Shown piece by piece: positions 18,147 through 25,001 of a DNA stretch of 40,408 nucleotides. This DNA comes from Lachnospiraceae bacterium (GTDB taxonomy: Bacteria; Bacillota; Clostridia; Lachnospirales; Lachnospiraceae): assembly GCA_030526195.1 (NCBI GenBank), contig JAUNDG010000023.1:1-40408 (forward strand). Direction: 5' to 3'. Position numbers and translations under genes: made by a program. Each line of letters opens with the position of its first letter. Position 1 is the stretch's first letter. The notes beneath the pieces are model-generated. The model had not been told where the DNA came from, did not search any database, and saw only the letters and a list, made by a program, of their open reading frames with translations.

Positions 18147-18190
18147 GAGACACTCAATGATTGACGTGAAATAAATAGGATTTTCTTTGG

Positions 18191-18215
18191 AGGGGCTGCT
18201 GCGGCAGCCCCTTTT
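18191..18215 (+). terminator. Terminator of the large surface-protein gene
   Basis: GGGGCTGC (18192-18199) pairs with GCAGCCCC (18204-18211), loop TGCG, then TTTT. Confidence 0.9.
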
Positions 18216-18285
18216 CACTTCAGATGTGTTTGTTGATTCGATAGTATTATATAGACCGGGGTGTTCCGAGAGCGTTATTGACACC

Positions 18286-18333
18286 GCAGAAGGTAAGGAA
18301 AGCAAGACAGCAGGGCCCATGGGCCCTGCTCAA
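18286..18333 (+). repeat. Palindromic repeat unit, copy 1
   Basis: The linker GCAGAAGGTAAGGAAAGCAA leads into a perfect 22-bp palindrome at 18309-18330 whose centre is GGGCCCATGGGCCC. The unit recurs 313 bases downstream. A weaker relative lacking the palindrome (AAGGAGAGCGAGATA) lies at 18363-18380. Confidence 0.8.
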
Positions 18334-18598
18334 ACTATTTTATGACTTGTTGGGCACCGGATATGTGAAGGAGAGCGAGATAGTATCGACTTTTTTCGTT
18401 GCTGAAAAGAGGTCCAACCCTGCCGGAAGTGAAAATCATAAGGCAGCAGTGTAATTTCTCCTGCATTCAGATTCTATCGGGCACTGATGGAAGCTTGTTA
18501 TTAGCCACCGCAGGGTTAGGCAACGAAAAATGGCCTGAAATTGACACTGATGATTGGCTTGAAAGCCAGGTTCCGGTGCTGACGGGATTTTGGGCACT

Positions 18599-18646
18599 GC
18601 AGAAGGTAAGGAAAGCAAGATACCAGGGCCCATGGGCCCTGCTCAA
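18599..18646 (+). repeat. Palindromic repeat unit, copy 2
   Basis: The same 48-base unit as at 18286, with the linker unchanged over 22 bases and an 18-bp perfect palindrome (18624-18641). Both copies are preceded by a possible GGTG...CACC-type stem. Confidence 0.8.
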
Positions 18647-18683
18647 TTCATTCTAAGAGCTGTGGAGAGCAGGAAATGTGAGA

Positions 18684-18718
18684 GAAAGCAAGACATGAGG
18701 GCCCGTGGGCCCTTATGT
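18684..18718 (+). repeat. Palindromic repeat unit, diverged copy 3
   Basis: GAAAGCAAGACA followed by an AGGGCCC-GT-GGGCCCT stem. The flanking bases differ from copies 1 and 2 but still pair (ATG outside against TAT), which is compensatory change. Its offset from the partial unit at 18363-18380 is about 312 bases, matching the spacing of copies 1 and 2. Confidence 0.65.
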
Positions 18719-18735
18719 TATATGAAAAGAATTGG

Positions 18736-18763
18736 TTGATATTCGCATGATTTGCGGTATAAT
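18736..18763 (+). promoter_or_regulatory. Strong promoter ahead of the structured RNA and InlB-repeat gene
   Basis: TTGATA (18736-18741), 16-bp spacer, perfect TATAAT (18758-18763). Transcription would start near 18770, about 400 bases before the next coding start, so everything to 19166 would be leader or a separate RNA. Confidence 0.8.
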
Positions 18764-18835
18764 AAAGAAAAAAGATTGAAATATACAATAATAATTGATT
18801 GTTCAACAATTGTGAATTCAACAACTAATTGAACT

Positions 18836-19007
18836 GCAGCAAGCATTCCCCCGTTTCAAAGACGCAGAGTCTTAATCGGGGGTTACGGGGGAAGCTTGCA
18901 TCAGCAGGGGTAAAAGCCCCTGCTGATGGGCTACCGAAGGTAGTTGCGGTTCACGAGCAAGTAGCGAAGCGGACAGCGTGCCCTCTGGGTATTGCGAGTG
19001 TGCGCTT
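18836..19007 (+). ncRNA. Candidate structured RNA or long 5' leader
   Basis: No gene is supported between 18147 and 19166. This part folds strongly. GCAAGC plus TTCCCCCGT (18839-18854) pairs with ACGGGGGAA plus GCTTGC (18885-18899), enclosing AAGAC/GTCTT. An alternative CCCCCG/CGGGGG pairing (18848-18853 with 18877-18882) competes with it. Next comes a perfect 12-bp stem (18899-18910 with 18917-18928), then CTACC/GGTAG (18931-18943). Last is AAGCGNACA/TGTNCGCTT (18967-18975 with 18999-19007) around a 23-base loop. Parts recur at 20818-20858, 20966-21013 and 35497-35529. Possible identities are a riboswitch-like leader, a stand-alone RNA or a non-autonomous mobile element. No known class was recognised. 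Confidence 0.5.
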
Positions 19008-19166
19008 TACTCCGGTGTATCCGTGACATCTGCGATTCATCACTCCCGGAGTGCTTTAAAACAGTTCATTTCAATAACATATTTCACCAGTATTTTTCAC
19101 TAACACATTTCACTATCATAAGACATCCTCTCATCACCAGCACGAGCAAAAAAGGAGGACATGACC

Positions 19167-20774
19167 ATGACAGTAAAGAAAAGACGTCACCGGTATCTTG
19201 GTTTTGCGATCTGCGTATGCCTGCTCCTTGGTATGTTATCATCCGTGGCTTTTGCCGATGAGGGAACGGAAAGTTCCGGTGTTGAGCACACGGTGTCCAT
19301 TCAAGGACAGTCCAATGGACGAGGGAGTGCCAGTCCGTCTCGTGCGGTAGCCGGCACGGAGATTACCCTCACACCGATTCCCAACGCGTATTGGAAATTG
19401 AAAGAGTGGGTGGTTGTCAGTCCGGAAGGACTGGTTATTGCCGACAACACATTTATCATGCCGGATGAAGATGTTGTCGTTAAGCCGGTCTTCAAGGGCG
19501 ATGCCTATTGGACTGTGACATTTGACAGCAACCGTGGTTCGGCTGTCCCCAGTCAGACGGTGCTCATGGGGGAAACAGCAACCCGTCCCCCGGATCCAGT
19601 CAGAGCCGGGTATACATTGACAAAATGGCTTCTGCAAGGGCCTTTAACGGTTTACAACTTTAATGAACCGGTGACACACGACATCGCGCTATTAGCTGCC
19701 TGGGAAAGAACAAAATATCCGGTGAGTTGTTCCACCACCGGCAACGCCTCTTGCTGGCCGTCCCATAGCGAGGCCACTGAAGGCACGACGATCACGCTGA
19801 CCATCTCTGTAAAAGAAGGTTACCGTCTGGTGAAATACCAGATTACCTACGGCAACACGACCCGCGATCTAGAAGGCAATACCTTCCAAATGCCGGGCGA
19901 ACCTGTGTCGGTCCTGGCCACGGTGGAGCCTGTCGACCCGCCGACAACCTATACCGTGACGGTTCAAAATGACGGGCATGGATCGGGGACAGCCAATCCG
20001 GCATCTGCGGCGAAGGATACAGCCATCACACTGACAGCAACACCTGACGAGGGGTATCAGTTTAAAGAATGGGAAGTTGTCGCACCAACCGACCTTGTAA
20101 TCACCGATAACACTTTCACCATGCCGGAGGGGAATGTCACGGTTAAAGCTGTTTTTGAAGAAAAACTGGCACCAACCCCGACACCCACCCCGGCACCAAC
20201 CCCAACTCCGGAACCGACCCCCACACCGCCCCCTGAACCGACCAGCTACAGCATCACAGTTCAGGATGACGGTCACGGCACAGGTGTGGCCAATCCGGCC
20301 ACGGCTGTCAAAGACACCGTGATCAATCTGGCGGCTACCCCGGATGAAGGGTATCAATTTAAGGAGTGGGAGATTGTCTCTCCAACCGACCTTGTGATCA
20401 CCGATAATACCTTCACGATGCCGGAGGGTGACGTCACAGTCAAAGCCATCTTTGAAGAGGAACCGAATCCGACACCGGAACCAACGCCGGAACCGCCGAC
20501 ACCGGAACCAACGCCTACCCCGGATCCGCCGATTCCGCCGCCAACACCAACACCCAATCCGCCGGTGAACCCGCCCAACAACAACACACCGCCGGGCATC
20601 AGGCCCATCGATCAGACATCCGGGATTCAGCCGGCAGCTGCGGTGCAGACAAGAGCGACCATGCCTAACACCGCTGATCACCATCATCCGGCCTTCTGGA
20701 CATTGATCGGTATCATCTGCCTGATCTTCATCGGCATTGTGGCTGCGAAGGTGACACGTTCGGATAAGAGGTAG
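19167..20774 (+). CDS. Sortase-type surface protein with InlB-like repeats and proline-rich spacers
   Basis: A 535-residue cell-wall protein, probably involved in adhesion. Two in-frame ATGs compete; the one at 19167 is eight bases after GGAGG, whereas 19161 is only two bases away. Signal peptide about 1-31. Repeat 1 (about 38-110) and later repeats at about 183-250, 262-330 and 360-432 are of the divergent InlB B-repeat type (ANPA...GYQFKEWEVV...TFTMPEGNVTVKAVFEE). Residues about 113-180 are a Listeria-Bacteroides repeat. Repeats 3 and 4 are nearly identical and separated by Pro-Thr-Glu spacers. The C-terminus has MPNTA at 499-503, a hydrophobic helix and a KR-rich tail, a variant LPXTG sorting signal. 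PPP stretches suggest dependence on EF-P. The gene is flanked by copies of the structured repeat. Confidence 0.87.
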   Translation: MTVKKRRHRYLGFAICVCLLLGMLSSVAFADEGTESSGVEHTVSIQGQSNGRGSASPSRAVAGTEITLTPIPNAYWKLKEWVVVSPEGLVIADNTFIMPDEDVVVKPVFKGDAYWTVTFDSNRGSAVPSQTVLMGETATRPPDPVRAGYTLTKWLLQGPLTVYNFNEPVTHDIALLAAWERTKYPVSCSTTGNASCWPSHSEATEGTTITLTISVKEGYRLVKYQITYGNTTRDLEGNTFQMPGEPVSVLATVEPVDPPTTYTVTVQNDGHGSGTANPASAAKDTAITLTATPDEGYQFKEWEVVAPTDLVITDNTFTMPEGNVTVKAVFEEKLAPTPTPTPAPTPTPEPTPTPPPEPTSYSITVQDDGHGTGVANPATAVKDTVINLAATPDEGYQFKEWEIVSPTDLVITDNTFTMPEGDVTVKAIFEEEPNPTPEPTPEPPTPEPTPTPDPPIPPPTPTPNPPVNPPNNNTPPGIRPIDQTSGIQPAAAVQTRATMPNTADHHHPAFWTLIGIICLIFIGIVAAKVTRSDKR

Positions 20775-20817
20775 CGGGACTTGTTGCCGGCAAGCGCTTG
20801 AACAGCAGCAGGGCGTA

Positions 20818-20858
20818 AAGCGTACATCGTGCTCTGCGGTTGTTGTGAGTGTCCGCTT
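20818..20858 (+). repeat. Second copy of the AAGCG...CGCTT hairpin element
   Basis: AAGCGTACA pairs with TGTCCGCTT around a 23-base loop. It matches the upstream element at 18967-19007 at 32 of 41 positions, with the same loop length and the same single mismatch position in the stem. It lies just past the stop of the InlB-repeat gene. Confidence 0.65.
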
Positions 20859-20909
20859 ATCTGTAAGCATTACTCAAAATTAAGACTAACCATTAGGATA
20901 TAATGGGAA

Positions 20910-20949
20910 AATGCTGTCGTGGTCTGACGAGACTGCGGCGGCATTTTTT
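20910..20949 (+). terminator. Terminator of the InlB-repeat gene
   Basis: AATGCTGTCG (20910-20919) pairs with CGGCGGCATT (20936-20945), inner GTCT/AGAC, followed by TTTT. Confidence 0.88.
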
Positions 20950-20965
20950 AGATGAGTGATAGTGG

Positions 20966-21013
20966 GCTTTCCTCCCGCTTCAAAGATGCAGAGCCAAAGC
21001 GATGTCTAAAGGA
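20966..21013 (+). repeat. Copy of the TTCAAAGAYGCAGAG repeat
   Basis: GCTTTCCTCCCGCTTCAAAG followed by ATGCAGAG resembles the start of the structured RNA at 18846-18870, and the later GTCTAAAGGA resembles the end of the copy at 35520-35529. The rest of the 377-base gap holds the hairpin copy, the terminator and the kinase promoter; no gene is seen. Confidence 0.6.
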
Positions 21014-21057
21014 CAATCATAAAATATATGCATTTTCAAAAAAATGCGCAAAACCCC

Positions 21058-21087
21058 TTAAGAAAATGACAACAAACGTGTTATGAT
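21058..21087 (+). promoter_or_regulatory. Probable promoter of the hybrid kinase gene
   Basis: TTAAGA (21058-21063), 18-bp spacer, TATGAT (21082-21087). A small ATCGGTGA/TCACCGAAAT-type hairpin follows in the leader at about 21101-21122. Confidence 0.6.
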
Positions 21088-21151
21088 ATTAAAGTATGTA
21101 TATCGGTGACTTTTTCACCGAAATATTACTCTATGAAAAGAAGGTGTGACG

Positions 21152-23278
21152 ATGACCATCGCAAACACAAATCATAAACCGTCCAAAGGTAGCACGAAAA
21201 AACGGATGATCCTTTCCGTCGCGTTGCTGCTTATCCTGTCGACACTGCTGCAGTGTCTGATCCTGGGTCAGATTTCCCGCATCAAAATGGAAAATAAGCT
21301 TCAGGAGGCCTATATTCGCGGTCAGAATATCGCCGGCACGATTCAGCTGACTTTCGACAATGCCACGGAGGCTTCTCAGGCTGTCAAGTATTTCTACCTG
21401 GATAATGAAAAATACACGGAGGCTCAGTTTGATGCCATGGCAGCCGAGGTTATGGCGGACCATCCGGTCATTGCCAGTATGTACATCGCACCGGAGGGTG
21501 TGATCCGGGCGGCTTACCCCGAAGCGGTCAAGGCGTCCACCATCGGTTTTGAGATGCTGAAGGATCCGGATCAGGGCCCCCGCGCTCAGCTGGCCATTGA
21601 TACCGGCAAAATTACACTGGCCGGTCCCCACAATCTGGTGGAAGGCGGCTCCGGTGTTATCCTCCGCAATCCTGTTTTCGAAAATGGGTCTTTCAAAGGC
21701 TTCACGATCCTGGTTCTCGACTGGGATAAAATGGTTGATCAGATTCTCACGAATATCGGGTCTTCCATGGATCAATACAAGTTTGCGGTTCGGAAACAGA
21801 CGGCGGATGAGACCGCTGTGACGGACGGAGACGGCTACATTTTCAGAAATTCAGATGCTTCGATTTCCCATGACGTTGACATTGAATTTGAAGTGCCCAA
21901 CGATGTCTGGCATCTCACCATTGAGCCCATCGAAGGCTGGCGTGTGCTGCCGGAAATGTGGCCGAGTATCTTCGTGTCCGTGTTCATTTCCTGCAGTGTT
22001 ATCGCGCTTGTTGTGTTTGCCATGTTTTATAATAACCGGCTCAAGCAGTTGCAGATCGAGCAGGCGGAAAATGAGACGAAGTCCCTTTATCTGTCGCAGC
22101 TGAGTGCCGCCCTTGATAAGGCGGAGCGGGCGGATGCGGCCAAGACGGCCTTCCTGTCCCGTATGTCCCATGATATCCGTACACCGCTCAACGGCATCAT
22201 CGGCCTTGTCCAGATCAATGAAAAGCATGCTGACAACAGAACACTTGTCGACGAGAATCGTCAGAAGATCCTGGTGGCAGCCAATCATCTGCTGGAACTG
22301 ATCAATGATGTTCTGGATATTGCCAAGATGGACGATGACAATGTGCGTCTGGTGGAAGAGCCCCTCGACCTTAAGGCACTGACCGAGGATGTGCTCACCA
22401 TCATTGAAAACAGAGCCATCGAGGCGGGGATTACTCTTAAGCACAATGATTTCGCTCAGGAATTTTCCCATCCTTATGTGTACGGCAGTCCGCTGCATTT
22501 AAGACAGATCATCATCAACCTGCTGAGCAATGCTATTAAGTACAATAAACCGGGCGGCAGCATTTCCTGCGAAGTGAAACGCAAGAAGCTCGGCAAGGAT
22601 TCTGTCACCTATCAGCTGACGGTGAGCGATACCGGCATTGGGATGAGCGAAGAATTCCTGAGCCGCATCTTCGAACCATTTTCGCAGGAACACGCCGATG
22701 AGCGCAGTGTTCATTACGGCACCGGTCTTGGCATGACCATCGTGAAGAGTCTTGTTGAGAAAATGAATGGTCATATCCATGTCGCCAGTCGTCTGGGCGA
22801 GGGTACCACATTTACGGTGGTGATTCCCTTCAGACTGGCGGATGAAGCCGACCTGCCGCAGCAGGAAGAGGCTGTTGATTTTGATTTTACCGGCATGCGG
22901 ATCCTTCTGGTTGAAGATAATGAGCTCAACGTGGAGATCGCTGAGGCCATTCTGACGGATGTGGGGGCTGTGATCACCACGGCTTCCAACGGCGCTGAGG
23001 CGCTTGATATCTTCACATCGCGACCGACGGGCAGTTTTGATGTGATCCTGTCGGATATCATGATGCCGGAAATGAACGGCTATGAGCTGACAAAAGCGAT
23101 TCGTCAGCTGGCGGATCGGCCGGATGGGCAGACGATTCCGATTATCGCCATGACCGCCAATGCTTTTGAAGAGGATCGGCGGAAGGCGCTGGATGCCGGG
23201 ATGGATGGCCATGTGACAAAACCTGTGGACGTGTCTGTGCTGCTGAAGACATTGGCGCGGATTGCCGGTAAGCACTGA
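21152..23278 (+). CDS. Hybrid sensor histidine kinase/response regulator with extracellular CHASE-like domain
   Basis: A 708-residue membrane sensor. A GTG at 21146 is also in frame, but AGAAGG lies seven bases before the ATG at 21152. TM1 covers about 19-37, and a CHASE-like sensor about 55-250 (SMYIAPEGVIRAAYPE, then GSGVILRNPVFENG). TM2 is about 270-295, followed by a coiled coil. HisKA has phospho-acceptor H340 in SRMSHDIRTPLNG. The HATPase shows an N box LLSNAIKYNKPGG, DTGIGMS and GTGLGMTIVKSLVE. A receiver (about 580-705) has D635 in LSDIMMPEMNGYE and the lysine in VTKPVD. There is no output domain, so signal goes to an unlinked regulator by phosphorelay. CHASE domains bind small ligands. 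Its place among surface-protein genes suggests, but does not prove, control of adhesion. Confidence 0.93.
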   Translation: MTIANTNHKPSKGSTKKRMILSVALLLILSTLLQCLILGQISRIKMENKLQEAYIRGQNIAGTIQLTFDNATEASQAVKYFYLDNEKYTEAQFDAMAAEVMADHPVIASMYIAPEGVIRAAYPEAVKASTIGFEMLKDPDQGPRAQLAIDTGKITLAGPHNLVEGGSGVILRNPVFENGSFKGFTILVLDWDKMVDQILTNIGSSMDQYKFAVRKQTADETAVTDGDGYIFRNSDASISHDVDIEFEVPNDVWHLTIEPIEGWRVLPEMWPSIFVSVFISCSVIALVVFAMFYNNRLKQLQIEQAENETKSLYLSQLSAALDKAERADAAKTAFLSRMSHDIRTPLNGIIGLVQINEKHADNRTLVDENRQKILVAANHLLELINDVLDIAKMDDDNVRLVEEPLDLKALTEDVLTIIENRAIEAGITLKHNDFAQEFSHPYVYGSPLHLRQIIINLLSNAIKYNKPGGSISCEVKRKKLGKDSVTYQLTVSDTGIGMSEEFLSRIFEPFSQEHADERSVHYGTGLGMTIVKSLVEKMNGHIHVASRLGEGTTFTVVIPFRLADEADLPQQEEAVDFDFTGMRILLVEDNELNVEIAEAILTDVGAVITTASNGAEALDIFTSRPTGSFDVILSDIMMPEMNGYELTKAIRQLADRPDGQTIPIIAMTANAFEEDRRKALDAGMDGHVTKPVDVSVLLKTLARIAGKH

Positions 23279-23392
23279 GAACGCGTGATCTGTTAAGGCA
23301 TAAGAGCGCACCTGTCCGACTGAACGATCGACGGACGGGTTCAGGTTGGTCTGAGCAGGTCGGTCTGTTCGTGCTGAACTTCGAACTGACCC

Positions 23393-23422
23393 TTGACATA
23401 ACAGGGCTTTGTGTTTTACAAT
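23393..23422 (+). promoter_or_regulatory. Promoter of tRNA-Arg
   Basis: Perfect TTGACA (23393-23398), 18-bp spacer, TACAAT (23417-23422), ending 29 bases before the tRNA. Confidence 0.85.
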
Positions 23423-23451
23423 TCCTAAAGGGCTTAAGCCCAATAGGATAT

Positions 23452-23523
23452 GCGTCTGTAGCTCAGTGGATAGAGCACCGGATTCCGGTTCCGGGTGCGC
23501 GGGTTCGACTCCTGTCAGACGCA
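23452..23523 (+). tRNA. tRNA-Arg (anticodon CCG)
   Basis: The acceptor GCGTCTG/CAGACGC is perfectly paired. D arm GCTC/GAGC, anticodon stem CCGGA/TCCGG, loop TTCCGGT with anticodon CCG at 23485-23487, T arm GCGGG/CCTGT with TTCGACT loop. A73 is encoded, CCA is not. It reads CGG codons. Confidence 0.96.
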
Positions 23524-23530
23524 GTTATAG

Positions 23531-23567
23531 GAAACGCTCGGATCATGGATTCGGGCGTTTCTTTTTT
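23531..23567 (+). terminator. Terminator of tRNA-Arg
   Basis: GAAACGCTCG (23531-23540) pairs with CGGGCGTTTC (23552-23561) with one T-G wobble, followed by TTTTTT. Confidence 0.9.
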
Positions 23568-23736
23568 ACAACAGATGATGGCAGAATAATCGACGTAATG
23601 TTGCAGGAGATACCGTCAGGGCTTTCTGTTATCTTGCCGTTGATGAGTAGTGGAAGGCGAGGGATAGCGATGAGAGATGGGCATGAGCGATGGCCGTGAA
23701 GTAAGAGGCGTCGATGAGCTGGTGAATCCTCCAGGT

Positions 23737-23765
23737 TTGCATAACTTGGGTCAATATGTTACAAT
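23737..23765 (+). promoter_or_regulatory. Possible promoter of the SH3-protein gene
   Basis: TTGCAT (23737-23742), 17-bp spacer, TACAAT (23760-23765). The -35 is weak. The bases between the tRNA terminator and here hold no recognisable feature. Confidence 0.5.
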
Positions 23766-23825
23766 CTGATTACATATCGAATTTTTTGGGGAATAATAAG
23801 GTATTAATGAAGGAGGTTACTTATT

Positions 23826-24887
23826 ATGAATAATTTCAGGGAGTGGCTGTCCGATAATCTGCGGTACATCATGCTGATTGTCGGTATAGCGATTGTTTTA
23901 GTAGCCCTGTTTTTCGGTGTACGGGCGCTGTCCGGTGTCCTGGCCGAGAAGAATGACACAAAGACAGAGGAAGCGGCAGCTGAGGAGAAGACGGAAGAGG
24001 CCGCCACACCCACACCGACACCCACAGCAGCTCCGGAGGCCGAAAAGCCGCAGGCTGAAACAACACCGGCCGCCAATGAAGCGGGCGGTGCCCTTGAGAA
24101 AAATGCCAATCCGCAGCTCAATTCACTGACCACCAACTATTACGAAGCGCTGGCGACGAAGGATGTGGCCCGCCTGACCGGTCTGGTGGATGAGATGACC
24201 GAGGAAAATGCCGCTGCCATTCTGTCAGCCGGCGATCAGGTTTATTCATCAGTGGATGCTTATACCAAGAAGGGTCTGGAAGACAACAGCTTTGTCATCT
24301 ATGCCCGCTATGATCTCAATGGTGTCCCCACCATCGATCGTCTGTACGCCGTCGCAGCCGAAAATGGCGGCTACTACGTCAAGAAAACACCGCTGTCCGA
24401 TGAACAGAAAAATTATCTGAGCACACTAGATGATACTGCTTCTGTGAAGGCTCTCTATGAACAGGCTTCTCTGGAAACGGAAGCCACAAAGGCTCGTTTT
24501 GAAGAAGAACAGCGGGCTGCCGAAGCTGCCGCACAGGCCGAGGCTGAACGCATTGCTGCCGAACAGGCTGCTGCTGAGGAAGCCGCACGTCTTGCCGCTG
24601 AACAGGCCGCTGCCGAAGAGGCTGCCAGAAGAGAAGCGGAACGCATCGCTGCCGAAGAGGCTGCCGCACAGGCTGCCTGGGAAGCCGAACATAAGGAAAC
24701 ACCGGCACACACCAATGGCACCTGCAACATCCGCCCGAATCCGAGCTACGAAGGCCAGGTGGTCTACTACGATATGCCGGCCGGTTCTCAGATCGTGGTC
24801 ATCGGCAATACCGAAGCCGGCTGGCGTCATATTCGCTGGGGTGAATATGAAGGCTACATCGGCGGACACTTTGTCGTCTATGATTAA
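23826..24887 (+). CDS. Membrane-anchored protein with NTF2-like, coiled-coil and SH3 domains
   Basis: A 353-residue protein of unknown role at the cell envelope. The ATG follows AAGGAGG. A single membrane helix occupies about 15-36. Then comes a Glu/Ala/Thr-Pro-rich spacer, an NTF2-like fold candidate (about 98-188, with NYYEALATKDVARL and a FVIYARYDLNGV strand), an Ala/Glu/Arg coiled coil with repeated AEEAA units (about 218-289), and a C-terminal bacterial SH3 domain (about 298-353: CNIRPNPSYEG, GWRHIRWGEYEGYIG). Such SH3 domains usually bind peptidoglycan. The coiled coil would span wall thickness between membrane and SH3 domain. It may share a transcript with the large secreted protein after it, as no terminator with a T run is seen between them. 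Confidence 0.8.
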   Translation: MNNFREWLSDNLRYIMLIVGIAIVLVALFFGVRALSGVLAEKNDTKTEEAAAEEKTEEAATPTPTPTAAPEAEKPQAETTPAANEAGGALEKNANPQLNSLTTNYYEALATKDVARLTGLVDEMTEENAAAILSAGDQVYSSVDAYTKKGLEDNSFVIYARYDLNGVPTIDRLYAVAAENGGYYVKKTPLSDEQKNYLSTLDDTASVKALYEQASLETEATKARFEEEQRAAEAAAQAEAERIAAEQAAAEEAARLAAEQAAAEEAARREAERIAAEEAAAQAAWEAEHKETPAHTNGTCNIRPNPSYEGQVVYYDMPAGSQIVVIGNTEAGWRHIRWGEYEGYIGGHFVVYD

Positions 24888-25001
24888 TGGACACTGACGC
24901 ACCACTGCCACGAAACCCATTTTTAAAGGGCAAAAATGACGGTGATTCATCGGCGAGACGGTGACGGCTCGCACGTGTCTCAATAATATATGGAGTCTTG
25001 C

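Noticed and set aside
18399-18656. An 85-codon open frame with a DDWLES segment
   Set aside because: It has no ribosome binding site and overlaps the palindromic repeats. The similarity to SAYE repeats is short, so it is at most debris of such a gene.
18286-18718. CRISPR array
   Set aside because: The repeats are too few and unevenly spaced, the spacing is about 313 bases, and no cas genes are present.
18836-18928. Known c-di-GMP riboswitch
   Set aside because: A GACGCAGAG segment recalls the class I core, but the remaining conserved bases and the pseudoknot/tetraloop layout are missing.
23371-23699. Two overlapping open frames across tRNA-Arg
   Set aside because: They run through the tRNA and its terminator and have no ribosome binding sites.
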